Position numbers and translations under genes: made by a program
The notes under the pieces: generated by a model
Database searches by the model: none
What the model was told of the DNA's origin: nothing
What the model saw: only the letters and a program-made list of their open reading frames with translations
From: an uncultured Aquimarina sp.
GTDB lineage: Bacteria; Bacteroidota; Bacteroidia; Flavobacteriales; Flavobacteriaceae
DNA length: 64,000 nucleotides
Assembly (NCBI RefSeq): GCF_947492405.1
Contig: NZ_CANLMP010000006.1
Span: 310,001-374,000 of the forward strand
Reading direction: 5' to 3'
Shown: one piece after another, positions 17,889 through 27,230 of the stretch
How the letters are laid out: each line of letters opens with the position of its first letter
Numbering within the stretch: position 1 is the stretch's first letter

Positions 17889-18650
17889 ATGGTTAAACTA
17901 TCAGCTGTTATTATCACTTACAATGAAGAAAAAAAAATAGAGAGATGCTTGTCTTCTTTAGTCGGTGTTGTTGATGAGATTGTGGTTGTAGACTCTTTTT
18001 CTACTGATAGAACAGAGGAAATCTGTAGACAGTTTAATGTCAAATTTATAAAACAACAATTTTTAGGATATATAGAACAAAAGAATTTTGCCATTACACA
18101 AGCTTCTAATAATCATATCATATCCCTTGATGGCGATGAAGCCTTATCTTGCGAACTTCAGGATTCTTTGATCAAACTAAAATCTAATTGGATACACGAT
18201 GGTTATTATATGAACAGATATAATAATTTTTGTGGACAATGGATAAAACACTCAGACTGGTACCCCGACAAAAAGCTAAGAGCTTTTGTAAAGGGAAAAG
18301 GAGAATGGCAAGGCATCAATCCTCATGACTCTTTTAAGTTAACCAATCCAAAAGCTGTTTCTAAATTGACAGGTGATATCCTGCATTGGAATTACGCCAC
18401 ATATCAAGAGTTCAATCTCAAAACTGATAAGTTCTCAACCATTTCTGCTCAATCATATTATGAACTTGGTAAAAAAGCACCTATCTGGAAAATCATTGTT
18501 AATCCAACTTGGGCATTTTTTAAAGCTTATTTTCTAAGATTAGGATTTCTAGACGGGTTTAATGGTTTTGTAATATGCATACAAACAGCGAATATTACTT
18601 TTTTAAAATACTCTAAACTTAGAGAATTGATTAAACGAAAGAGCAGCTAA
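17889..18650 (+). CDS. GT2 glycosyltransferase, WaaE/KdtX-like LPS core enzyme
   Basis: A 253-residue GT-A protein: AVIITYNEEKKIERCLSSL at the N-terminus, VDSFSTDRTEEIC, EQKNFAI and LDGDEALS (about 78-85). These are the signatures of the KdtX/WaaE subfamily that adds glucose-like residues to the inner LPS core. There is no signal peptide or anchor, so it acts at the cytoplasmic face. It lies just outside the second REP copy and 178 bases upstream of the TonB receptor, with no terminator seen between. Confidence 0.88.
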   Translation: MVKLSAVIITYNEEKKIERCLSSLVGVVDEIVVVDSFSTDRTEEICRQFNVKFIKQQFLGYIEQKNFAITQASNNHIISLDGDEALSCELQDSLIKLKSNWIHDGYYMNRYNNFCGQWIKHSDWYPDKKLRAFVKGKGEWQGINPHDSFKLTNPKAVSKLTGDILHWNYATYQEFNLKTDKFSTISAQSYYELGKKAPIWKIIVNPTWAFFKAYFLRLGFLDGFNGFVICIQTANITFLKYSKLRELIKRKSS

Positions 18651-18828
18651 ACAGATCGTTTTAAGCAGATTACCCATAGATATTGTTACCAAGACCTCTT
18701 TACTTGAATATTCACTCAGTTAAAAAAATAGTGGCTTATCAGATTTTTTCAAGGCTCATCCTAATTTCTAAAATGTAACGAAGCTTCTCTTATAGTTTTG
18801 AATAAAAATTATTTAAAACTGTATTCGT

Positions 18829-21204
18829 ATGACTAAAAGATTTGTATACCTGCTCTTTTTATATACCCTTGGAACATTTGGACAAGAAGAACTTACCATC
18901 AGTGGATATATAAAAGATATTAGTTCCGGAGAGAAATTACTCGGAGTTAATATTATTATTGATAATTCTATAGGAACCACAACAAATGATTATGGTTTTT
19001 ATTCTATAAACATAGAAAAAGGAACTCATCAGATCGAAATCAGTTATTTAGGATATAGAACTATTCGCAAAGAAATTCTGATAACGAATAACCAAAAATT
19101 AGATTTTGATTTATCAGAAGAATTAGCCGAGTTGGATGAGATTATTATTTCATCTAACAATACAAGAAAAAAAATAGAATCTACTGAGATGAGTGTTATA
19201 TCACTACAAGGAGAAACTATCAAAAAAATGCCTGCCATTCTTGGTGAACCCGATGTGTTAAAATCTTTGCAACTATTACCTGGAGTGTCTAGCGTGAATG
19301 AAGCTTCATCAGGATTCAATGTACGAGGTGGTTCTGTAGATCAAAACCTAATATTACTTGATGAAGCTACTATCTATAATGCGTCACATTTATTCGGGTT
19401 CTTCTCGGTATTCAACTCCGATGCTATAAAAAATGCAAAACTATACAAAGGAGGAATTCCAGCTACATATGGAGGAAGGTTGTCGTCAGTACTTGATATA
19501 AAGCAAAAAGAAGGAAATACTAAAAAATTTGGAGGAAACATTGGAATAGGTCTTATTTCTGCCAAAGCATTAATAGAAGGTCCTATTTTAAAGGGTGATA
19601 AAGAAGAAGCTTCTGGAAGTTATATGTTAGCCGGTAGAAGATCATACATAGATCTATTTTCATTCCTTTTAGAAGATTTCGAAGACAGTTCCTTATTCTT
19701 CTATGACTTTAATCTAAAAGCGAATTATGACCTTAACAAAAATAATCGACTATTTCTTTCCGGGTATTTCGGAAGAGACACCTTTGAACTTGATGGATTA
19801 TTAGGAACAACCTGGGGAAACTCATCCGGAACTCTTAGATGGACAAGTGTTATCAACGAAAAGTTATTTCTACAAACTTCTGCCATTTTCAGTAATTATG
19901 AATATAATCTAGACAATCTAAGAACTGGTTCAGAATTTAGATGGAAATCTAGTATCACCAATTATAATCTAAAACCCAAACTATCATGGTACATCAACAA
20001 TAATAATACCCTTAAAACTGGTATTGACATGACTTACTATCAATTTAAACCTGGGAAAATATCTTCTCTAAACGGTTCTAGTATCAACGAAGAAGAGTTT
20101 AGTGACAAGTTTGGTTTAGAAAACGGAGTTTACGTGGATTTAAAACAAAAATTATCCGATAAATTTAGTGTTCAATATGGATTAAGATGGTCTAACTTTT
20201 TTAGACTAGGAGCTCAAGAAATACGTGAATATGAAACAGGAACTCCTTTAACCTATAACGCTGAACAGGATATTTATGAAGAAAATGAAGTTATAGGCAC
20301 TACACAATACGGTTCGGGAGAGAATATAAAGTCATTTAATGGAATAGAACCTAGAGTATCTGCAAGGTATTTATTAAATGACTCTAATTCTTTTAAATTA
20401 AGTTACAACAGAATGTATCAGTATTTGCATCTAATCTCCAACACTACCTCTCCTACTCCTCTGGACGTATGGTCTCCAAGTGGTCCATACATCAAACCAC
20501 AATATGCTGATCAATTAGCAATAGGATACTTTACATCATTTAATGAAGGAAAATATGATTTAAGCCTCGAAACATATTATAAGAAACTTAACGATGTTAC
20601 TGATTTTATCGATGGAGCAGATCTAATATTTACTGAAGAAATAGAAACTCAGATTGCACAAGGAGACGGAAGAGCATATGGGTTAGAAGTACAACTAAAT
20701 AAAAATGAAGGTAGACTTACGGGTTGGTTAAGTTATACCCTTGCCAAATCAGAAACTAAAGTTCTTGGCATTAATAATAATGAATATTATCCATCCAATA
20801 GTGACCAATTACACGAATTAAATCTAGTAGGATTCTATAAGCTGAATAAAAGATGGGATTTTGGAGCAAACTTCGTTTTTGGTTCAGGAAGACCAGTAAC
20901 CTACCCTACCGGAAGATACGAACAAAATGGATTAGTAGTAGCTGATTACAATAACAGAAATGGAAATCGATTACCCGCCTATCACAGATTGGATATATCA
21001 GCTACTCTAAATCCTAAAAAAGGTAAAAACGGCAAATGGGTATTCAGCCTGGTAAATGTCTATAACAGACAAAACGCAGCTTCCATTTACTTTAATGAAG
21101 TTGGAGAAATTGGAGATCAGGAAGTAGCTACCGGAATGACCCAAGCAACCAAACTATCTTTCTTTGGCATTGTCCCGAGTATATCGTATGAATTCAAATT
21201 TTAA
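18829..21204 (+). CDS. TonB-dependent receptor with carboxypeptidase-like regulatory domain
   Basis: A 791-residue outer-membrane transporter. Signal peptide (about 1-18), CarboxypepD_reg-like domain (about 23-105; SGYIKDISSGEKLLGVNI), plug domain (about 115-235; GFNVRGGSVDQNLILLDEA), then a beta-barrel ending in phenylalanine (SISYEFKF). It should import a ligand using TonB energy. No SusD-type gene follows; instead the next gene is a DUF4249 lipoprotein, an arrangement common in Flavobacteriia, and then a LytS/LytTR pair. The ligand is unknown. Confidence 0.94.
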   Translation: MTKRFVYLLFLYTLGTFGQEELTISGYIKDISSGEKLLGVNIIIDNSIGTTTNDYGFYSINIEKGTHQIEISYLGYRTIRKEILITNNQKLDFDLSEELAELDEIIISSNNTRKKIESTEMSVISLQGETIKKMPAILGEPDVLKSLQLLPGVSSVNEASSGFNVRGGSVDQNLILLDEATIYNASHLFGFFSVFNSDAIKNAKLYKGGIPATYGGRLSSVLDIKQKEGNTKKFGGNIGIGLISAKALIEGPILKGDKEEASGSYMLAGRRSYIDLFSFLLEDFEDSSLFFYDFNLKANYDLNKNNRLFLSGYFGRDTFELDGLLGTTWGNSSGTLRWTSVINEKLFLQTSAIFSNYEYNLDNLRTGSEFRWKSSITNYNLKPKLSWYINNNNTLKTGIDMTYYQFKPGKISSLNGSSINEEEFSDKFGLENGVYVDLKQKLSDKFSVQYGLRWSNFFRLGAQEIREYETGTPLTYNAEQDIYEENEVIGTTQYGSGENIKSFNGIEPRVSARYLLNDSNSFKLSYNRMYQYLHLISNTTSPTPLDVWSPSGPYIKPQYADQLAIGYFTSFNEGKYDLSLETYYKKLNDVTDFIDGADLIFTEEIETQIAQGDGRAYGLEVQLNKNEGRLTGWLSYTLAKSETKVLGINNNEYYPSNSDQLHELNLVGFYKLNKRWDFGANFVFGSGRPVTYPTGRYEQNGLVVADYNNRNGNRLPAYHRLDISATLNPKKGKNGKWVFSLVNVYNRQNAASIYFNEVGEIGDQEVATGMTQATKLSFFGIVPSISYEFKF

Positions 21205-21214
21205 AAAACATCAA

Positions 21215-22081
21215 ATGAAAAATCTATTTATAACATCCTTAATAATCATCTCATTATTTTTCTTATCGTGCGAAACAGACGTAACTAATGATATCACACT
21301 TAATGAAAGTACTCCACGTTTAGTCATCAATGGTGGATTAGAAAGAAACACTATAACTCCATTGACGACACAGCGAATTCAACTAACTACGACTGCTTCG
21401 TTTTTATCTACAGAAGAATTACCGTTTGTAGATGACGCATCTGTTATTGTAACAAGCAATACTGATTCTTGGGAATTTACTCATACATCTAATGGAGTTT
21501 ACGAAAACTCCGACATAATTCCTGAAATTGGAAATACCTATACCATCACCATAAACTGGAATGGGGAAACCTATGAAGGATCTGACAACATATCAGAAGT
21601 TCCATCTTTTGATAATTTCTATTTTGAATTTGAAGAAGAAACTATTGCAACAGATGAGGGGTATTTTGTGAAGTTTGACACCACAGACCCTGCCAATATA
21701 TCTAACTTTTATTATTACCGCCTTTTTAAAAACGGTGAATTTGTAATCGTTCCAGATCCTGGAAACAGTGAAGTTCTAATTGTTTCTGATGAATTCTTTG
21801 ATGGAAGACAACGTATTGGTGTAAACCCAAATGACGAAGTACCTTTTGAAATTGGTGATATAGCAACAGCACAACAATTATCCATATCTGAAGAATATTT
21901 TGATTTCCTCAATGAGTTGTTTGTACAAACCGGAAATCTAGGCAATCCAATAATTGGCAACCCTCCACCAGCATCAATCCGAGGAAATTTAATAAATTTA
22001 AGCAATCCAAACAATAGAGCTTTAGGATACTTTTATGCTGTAGATATAGAAGAAGATACTATAACCATTACGGAAAACTAA
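21215..22081 (+). CDS. DUF4249 family lipoprotein
   Basis: A 288-residue lipoprotein: signal peptide with lipobox Cys19 (FFLSC), then a beta-rich DUF4249 region (TPRLVINGGLE and DDASVIVTSN). The longest frame overlaps the receptor gene by 41 bases, but the signal peptide starts at the methionine at 21215, leaving 10 bases after the receptor stop, so I use that start. DUF4249 proteins accompany TonB receptors in Bacteroidota. A role as receptor partner, analogous to SusD, is inference. Confidence 0.88.
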   Translation: MKNLFITSLIIISLFFLSCETDVTNDITLNESTPRLVINGGLERNTITPLTTQRIQLTTTASFLSTEELPFVDDASVIVTSNTDSWEFTHTSNGVYENSDIIPEIGNTYTITINWNGETYEGSDNISEVPSFDNFYFEFEEETIATDEGYFVKFDTTDPANISNFYYYRLFKNGEFVIVPDPGNSEVLIVSDEFFDGRQRIGVNPNDEVPFEIGDIATAQQLSISEEYFDFLNELFVQTGNLGNPIIGNPPPASIRGNLINLSNPNNRALGYFYAVDIEEDTITITEN

Positions 22082-22091
22082 AAATAAAACA

Positions 22092-23132
22092 TTGAACACT
22101 AACCGAATATATTTTTATCTATTCATTGTACTTCTGTTTAATGGATTTCATCTTATTAGTGAAATTTATACCTCGAATATACAAGAAGGTATATGGGAAA
22201 CATTTGTATTACTACCAATTAGTTTCGTTTTTACACTAGTAATTTTTTGGTCTAGATTATATTTAAAAGAAAAAATTATTCCTAAAATTATTGATATAGA
22301 AAATAGATCTCAATTTTTAGGTATTTGGACAGTAGTTATTTTTTTAAAAACAGTTTTTTTGACGTTTATGTTAAAGGGTATTTCGTCTGCATTATTTAAT
22401 GATGACGATGATATTAATGAATCGTTTTTTGATTTAGGTTTTTGGTCCATTTTATTAATCAATTTTTCTGTTATCGCTTTTGTATATTTTGTTGAGATTT
22501 TCCTGGAATCACAACAAGAAAAACAAGACATCAAAATTAAACTCACACAATACCAAAGTGAAAAATCAATAGCACAGTACATGGCTTTAAAAAAACAGTT
22601 AAATCCTCATTTTTTGTTTAATAGTTTTAATAGCCTATCAGGTTTAATAAGTACTGACACTAAAAAAGCAGAATATTTTTTACAAGAGTTATCTAATGTT
22701 TATAGATATAACTTAACACAAAGCGAAGAAGTTGTTGTTCCATTAAAAAAAGAACTAGAATTAATCAATTCTTATATCTCTCTTCAAAAAATCAGATTTG
22801 GAGATAATATAATATTCGAAAATCATTTAGAAGAATCACAGCTTCATCTACTAATTCCTCCGATGACGTTAGAATTACTATTTGAGAATGCAATCAAACA
22901 TAATATTATAGAAAACAGTAAGCCATTAAAAATATCAATTATAAGTCAAGAAAATAATATTGATGTAATTAATAATTTTCAACCAAAAAGTAATGAGTAT
23001 GAAAAATCCCTTGGTATCGGACAGAAAAATCTAGTTAATCAATATAAGATGTTACATTCTTTAGCTCCTACATTTAAGATAATAAATGATAACTACATCG
23101 CTTCAATTCCATTAATTGAGCCAGAAATATGA
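22092..23132 (+). CDS. LytS/YehU-type sensor histidine kinase
   Basis: A 346-residue membrane kinase: four hydrophobic segments (about 5-21, 37-53, 74-95, 115-136), a short coiled linker, then a His_kinase (PF06580) domain with phospho-acceptor His173 (LNPHFLFNS) and an N-box-like LLFENAIKHN. There is no large periplasmic domain, so the stimulus is probably sensed in the membrane. The start is TTG at 22092, 10 bases after the DUF4249 stop; no in-frame ATG fits better. The next gene overlaps its stop by four bases. Confidence 0.9.
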   Translation: MNTNRIYFYLFIVLLFNGFHLISEIYTSNIQEGIWETFVLLPISFVFTLVIFWSRLYLKEKIIPKIIDIENRSQFLGIWTVVIFLKTVFLTFMLKGISSALFNDDDDINESFFDLGFWSILLINFSVIAFVYFVEIFLESQQEKQDIKIKLTQYQSEKSIAQYMALKKQLNPHFLFNSFNSLSGLISTDTKKAEYFLQELSNVYRYNLTQSEEVVVPLKKELELINSYISLQKIRFGDNIIFENHLEESQLHLLIPPMTLELLFENAIKHNIIENSKPLKISIISQENNIDVINNFQPKSNEYEKSLGIGQKNLVNQYKMLHSLAPTFKIINDNYIASIPLIEPEI

Positions 23133-23875
23133 TAAAAGCAATCATTATAGAAGACGAAAGTATTGCAGCTATGCGACTGCAAAACCTAATTCAAGAAGTA
23201 AACGATCAAATTATTATCGTAAAGATACTTACTTCTATAAACGAGTCTATCCAGTATTTATCGACTAAAAAGCCTGATCTAATTTTTCTGGATATTAACT
23301 TATCTGACGGATATTCTTTCGAAATTTTTAAAATATTAGATATCAAAACACCAATTATTTTTACAACAGCTTATTCTGAATATGCTATTAAAGCTTTTGA
23401 ACAGAATAGTATTGATTATTTACTGAAACCCGTTGCCAAAGAAGCTTTATTAAAAAGTATTGATAAATTCTTTGAGTTAAATAAAAGCCAACTACCAGCA
23501 TATAAAAATCTGTTTCTTCATAACGGAAAAGAATACAAGAAAAGATTTTTGGCAAAACTAAATAACAGCCTTAAGACAATCGAAATTGATGAAATTGCTT
23601 ATTTCTATAGTGAGGAAAAATTAACCTTTGTTGTGCTTTGGACCGGAAAAAAGATTCCTATTGATTTTTCACTAAAAAAACTAGAACAAGAACTTAATCC
23701 CTCCGATTACTTCAGGATAAACAGAAAATATATGGTTCATCTAAAATCAATAGAACAAATGTATTACACCTCAAAATCAAGAATAAAAGTATCGCTAAAC
23801 CCAATAGCTACGGAGAGTAACATTTTTGTTGCCATAGAGAAATTGGGGAAGTTTAAAAAATGGCTTTCCTTATAA
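23129..23875 (+). CDS. LytTR-family response regulator
   Basis: A 248-residue regulator: receiver domain (1-120; acidic pocket EDE 8-10, phospho-acceptor Asp55 in LIFLDINL, conserved lysine in YLLKPV) and a C-terminal LytTR DNA-binding domain (about 140-245; FRINRKYMVHLKSI). Its ATG overlaps the kinase stop (ATGA), so the two are translated together. It shares this layout with the regulator at 57321-58079. Likely targets are the upstream receptor genes, but no LytTR-type direct repeats were identified. Confidence 0.93.
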   Translation: MIKAIIIEDESIAAMRLQNLIQEVNDQIIIVKILTSINESIQYLSTKKPDLIFLDINLSDGYSFEIFKILDIKTPIIFTTAYSEYAIKAFEQNSIDYLLKPVAKEALLKSIDKFFELNKSQLPAYKNLFLHNGKEYKKRFLAKLNNSLKTIEIDEIAYFYSEEKLTFVVLWTGKKIPIDFSLKKLEQELNPSDYFRINRKYMVHLKSIEQMYYTSKSRIKVSLNPIATESNIFVAIEKLGKFKKWLSL

Positions 23876-23889
23876 TTTAAGGAAATGAA

Positions 23890-24690
23890 CTAATCCCTAT
23901 ATTTCTTTTTCCAGAAAAAGATCTTTCGTTTCAGCTTACGTTTGCCGTGATAGCGATTCTGAAACTCCTGTGTGTATTGCCACATCAATTTAAAGATTTC
24001 TGACTCTTTTTCTCCGGTGCATTTCGCATATTCGTTGCTCATTATCTTAATCATGGATTCATGAATTGTTAAACGCGCAAAGTTTTTTATTCTGGTTTCA
24101 AAACTCATTTCACCAAATTCCATTCGGTTAAGATCAACCAAATAAAATTCATATCCATTTTTTATCCTCTTAATTAGTGTATTACCAGGAGAGTGGTCCA
24201 AAAAGTTAATTCCATTTTTATGCAATTCATATGTAAACCTGGTAAAAGCTCTCAATATATCCTCATGATCCGCAATACTGAAATCTGTAGTCAATTCTCG
24301 ATACGTCAAATCACATTCCACCAACTCACTTACATAATAACTTTTTTTAAACAAAAAGGGAGTTGTTCTAATGTCATATGCAATAGGAAAAGGTGTTTTA
24401 ATACCTGCTTCTAGTAGATTATTGGCATACATATAAGAACGCTCTGCTTTAGATTTTCTAAAAAATCGATATGCAATCTGATTTATGACATTAGGTATTT
24501 TGAAGGATTTTATAGCATACTTCTTATCATTTAGGCTTACTATCTTAATCACATTACGTTCTGCATCGCCCAGTATCTCTTTATAATTCTCAAAATCTCT
24601 AATAGCCTCTTTTACTAGCGGCTTCAAATCTATTTTGGAATTATGTACTACAAATCTATTTGGCATATATCTATATAATTGGAAAAACAT
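23890..24690 (-). CDS. Kdo/InaA-type lipopolysaccharide kinase
   Basis: A 266-residue protein of the protein-kinase-like fold used by 3-deoxy-manno-octulosonate kinases. Visible are the ATP lysine in KKYAIKSFK, the catalytic loop NGINFLDHSPGNTLI with Asp and Asn, and the metal aspartate in FYLVDLNRM. Such kinases phosphorylate Kdo in LPS of bacteria with a single Kdo residue, which fits the surrounding glycosyltransferases. The start overlaps the stop of the upstream GT2 gene by one base. It converges with the LytTR gene, whose end forms a small 8-base-stem hairpin (23865-23885). Confidence 0.85.
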   Translation of the reverse strand: MFFQLYRYMPNRFVVHNSKIDLKPLVKEAIRDFENYKEILGDAERNVIKIVSLNDKKYAIKSFKIPNVINQIAYRFFRKSKAERSYMYANNLLEAGIKTPFPIAYDIRTTPFLFKKSYYVSELVECDLTYRELTTDFSIADHEDILRAFTRFTYELHKNGINFLDHSPGNTLIKRIKNGYEFYLVDLNRMEFGEMSFETRIKNFARLTIHESMIKIMSNEYAKCTGEKESEIFKLMWQYTQEFQNRYHGKRKLKRKIFFWKKKYRD

Positions 24691-25496
24691 TAATTGTCTT
24701 TCAAATACTTATCAATTCCGTTTTCACACCTTTTAATTCTACCTTCAATGGTTTTATTTTGGATCTCATTCCCTTTCTCAGGGTTTTCTAATACTGCTTT
24801 TTTATGATAAATATGAAAACAAATTCCTGCAAATTTTAATCTTTTAGGCATTACTCCCAGAAAGGTCAATCGCTGTCCAAAATCATAATCTTCAAAACCC
24901 CAACCTAAAAAATCTTCATTGTATCCATTAATCTCAATTGCATCTTTTCGCCAGTACGACATATTAGCTCCTCTTAATTTTGTAGAGATAGCTTCGTCTG
25001 GTTTTCTATTTTTATATACAAAAGGCAAATACAACATCCTCATACGTTTTTTGAGTCCGCCAGAAAAAATATTCAAATTCGCTTTCTTTTCAGCCATTAG
25101 CTGCAAAGATTTTTCCTTGGTAATCGTAACTCTAGTACCATAAAGAAACATTTTATCCCTACGTGCATTCAGATGATCTTTTACAAAATGTTTATGAAGA
25201 ATAATATCTCCATCAATTTGTATAATATAATCTGATTTGATTTTTGCTATCGTCTTATTAAGAATTAAAGTTTTGGTAAAACCATTATCCTCATGCCATA
25301 TATGGTGCAGTGGTACAGGGAAATTCTTTTTATAGTCATCTATTAATGATCTAGTCTCTTCTGCAGAACCATCATCAGCAATCATGACTTCTGTTGGTAA
25401 AACAGATTGTTTCAAAACACTAGCTAATACTAAATCCAATGCTCCGGGCCAATTATAGGTAGAAATCAATAAAGCTACACTTGAGTGGTTTTTCAT
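24690..25496 (-). CDS. GT2 glycosyltransferase with GT27-like C-terminal domain
   Basis: A 268-residue GT-A enzyme: LLISTYNWPGALDLVL, DDGSAEETRSL, the DxD region QIDGDIILHKHF and the catalytic-acid region GWGFEDYDFGQRL. It has the same layout as the GT2 at 16898-17719 and is probably an LPS or oligosaccharide transferase. It is the middle gene of a three-gene minus-strand operon, with 12 bases to the upstream gene and a one-base overlap with the kinase gene. Donor and acceptor cannot be predicted. Confidence 0.88.
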   Translation of the reverse strand: MKNHSSVALLISTYNWPGALDLVLASVLKQSVLPTEVMIADDGSAEETRSLIDDYKKNFPVPLHHIWHEDNGFTKTLILNKTIAKIKSDYIIQIDGDIILHKHFVKDHLNARRDKMFLYGTRVTITKEKSLQLMAEKKANLNIFSGGLKKRMRMLYLPFVYKNRKPDEAISTKLRGANMSYWRKDAIEINGYNEDFLGWGFEDYDFGQRLTFLGVMPKRLKFAGICFHIYHKKAVLENPEKGNEIQNKTIEGRIKRCENGIDKYLKDN

Positions 25497-25508
25497 ACTT
25501 TTAAATTT

Positions 25509-26456
25509 CTAAAATCCAAAGACTTCATTTACCCATAACGGTAAAGTATATCTATCATAGATTTCTTTTGGAATTGGCTCATATGGAGTTTCAAAAAAAG
25601 ATTTAGGAATCTCTATATTCTTTTTATCCACTATCAAAATATTATTTGGATTATAAAAATCATAGGTAGCAATATCCTTATTCGTTGTAATCAGTTTTTT
25701 AGAAAACCCCATACTTTCAAAAACCCTAAAGGTCAAACCAGATTGATTCTCACGATGTACATCCAATAAAACGTTAGACTGCGCTATCAAACCTTCTACC
25801 TGCTGTAGATCCATAGTTTTCTTGGTATACACAATATGGGTATCATCTGTATGCCCTTCGTTTTTGCCTACAATTACAATTTTATAATTAATATCTATCT
25901 TATCTAACGCCCTAGCTATATTCTGAATCACAACATCTCTTTTTCCAGAAGAACTAATATTGAAAACTTCCTGTTCTAGAGTTTCTTCACTTGATAACTC
26001 TTCTTTATAAATAAAATTAGTGATAAATGAAAAGTTGAAACGTTCTACATCATCCTTTTCGAAAGAAAATGCCTTATCAAATTCATTATAAATCTTTGCT
26101 ATCTTGGGAGATCTTTTATAATTATCATTAAAAAAACCAAGTAAATTATCGGTGTAAGGACGTATCTTTTTTATAAAATCGGGGTTCAAAAAATCACCTT
26201 TAATAATCAATATTTTATCTTGATGCCCGTTCTTGTTTAGTTCCTCAAGAATTTTTTTCTCCAAAAACTTCTTTTTTATGTTATATTTAAAAAATAGTTT
26301 TGCAAAGAAATTAAAAACCTTATGAAAAAATGAAGGATACTTATAGCGTAGCTGGTAAAAATTGATTTGACACACCTTTATTCCTCGACGCTCTAATTCT
26401 TTGGCAATAAATTGATTAAAACCCCAATTATCCAGGCTGATTAATGTAACTTTCAT
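25509..26456 (-). CDS. Putative GT-B glycosyltransferase, CgeB-like
   Basis: A 315-residue protein with a Rossmann-like N-terminus (MKVTLISLDNWGFNQFIAKEL), a mid-section DKILIIKGDFLNPDF and a C-terminal half resembling spore-coat CgeB and related GT-B enzymes. The latter includes IAQSNVLLDVHRENQSGLTFRVFESMG (written in part; about residues 225-251), where the glutamate binds the nucleotide sugar. The family match is weak and from memory. Context (first gene of an operon with a GT2 and an LPS kinase) supports an LPS role. Confidence 0.65.
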   Translation of the reverse strand: MKVTLISLDNWGFNQFIAKELERRGIKVCQINFYQLRYKYPSFFHKVFNFFAKLFFKYNIKKKFLEKKILEELNKNGHQDKILIIKGDFLNPDFIKKIRPYTDNLLGFFNDNYKRSPKIAKIYNEFDKAFSFEKDDVERFNFSFITNFIYKEELSSEETLEQEVFNISSSGKRDVVIQNIARALDKIDINYKIVIVGKNEGHTDDTHIVYTKKTMDLQQVEGLIAQSNVLLDVHRENQSGLTFRVFESMGFSKKLITTNKDIATYDFYNPNNILIVDKKNIEIPKSFFETPYEPIPKEIYDRYTLPLWVNEVFGF

Positions 26457-26564
26457 ATAAATAAATATTGTACAATATTAAGAATTATAATAAAACAACA
26501 GTATAGTTTTAGTTTAAAACTGACTAATAATAATTTTCTCTAACACAAAAAAATAAACAGATCG

Positions 26565-27206
26565 ATGGATTACGATAATAAACCCGATAATTATTTTAAT
26601 AACGCACGTCACGAAATGTTGGATTTTCTTCCTGAAAACACTAAAACTTTATTAGATGTTGGATGCGGAGAAGGAGCTTTTGCATCTTTCATTAAAGAAA
26701 AACATCAAACGGAGACTTGGGGAATTGAACTAATGCAAGAAGAGGGAGAAAAAGCAAAGCAATTACTTGACAAAGTTTTTATCGGGGAAGTAGAAAATTT
26801 TATCGATGAGCTTCCTGATGAGCATTTTGATGCTATCTATTTTAATGATGTTTTAGAGCACCTTGTAGATCCATATATGGTGTTGGAGAAGATTAAAAGC
26901 AAATTATCTAAAGACGGAGTAATCATTAGCTCTATCCCTAATATGAGATACCATAGTGCCTTAAAAAACTTAGTTCTTAATAAGGACTGGGAATATCAGG
27001 ATCATGGAATCATGGATAAGACACACCTAAGATTCTTTACAGGAAAAAGTATAGCCAATATGTACACCCGATTAGGATATAAAATCATAACACACAAAGG
27101 CATCAATAAAACAAAATCTATTAAGCCTTATTTCTACAATCTTCCATTCTTTTTTACCGCAATGGATATGCGTTATTTACAATATGCAACTGTTGTTAAA
27201 AAATAA
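26565..27206 (+). CDS. Class I SAM-dependent methyltransferase
   Basis: A 213-residue Rossmann methyltransferase: motif I LLDVGCGEGAFASF (about 25-38), acidic GIELM for the SAM ribose, and DAIYFNDVLEHLVDPY (about 86-101), typical of methyltransferases modifying sugars or small molecules. It starts a plus-strand group with GT4, tsaC and cca, so a sugar substrate in LPS is likely but not shown. Confidence 0.88.
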   Translation: MDYDNKPDNYFNNARHEMLDFLPENTKTLLDVGCGEGAFASFIKEKHQTETWGIELMQEEGEKAKQLLDKVFIGEVENFIDELPDEHFDAIYFNDVLEHLVDPYMVLEKIKSKLSKDGVIISSIPNMRYHSALKNLVLNKDWEYQDHGIMDKTHLRFFTGKSIANMYTRLGYKIITHKGINKTKSIKPYFYNLPFFFTAMDMRYLQYATVVKK

Positions 27207-27230
27207 CTCCTTAATTTACTATACTAGAAA

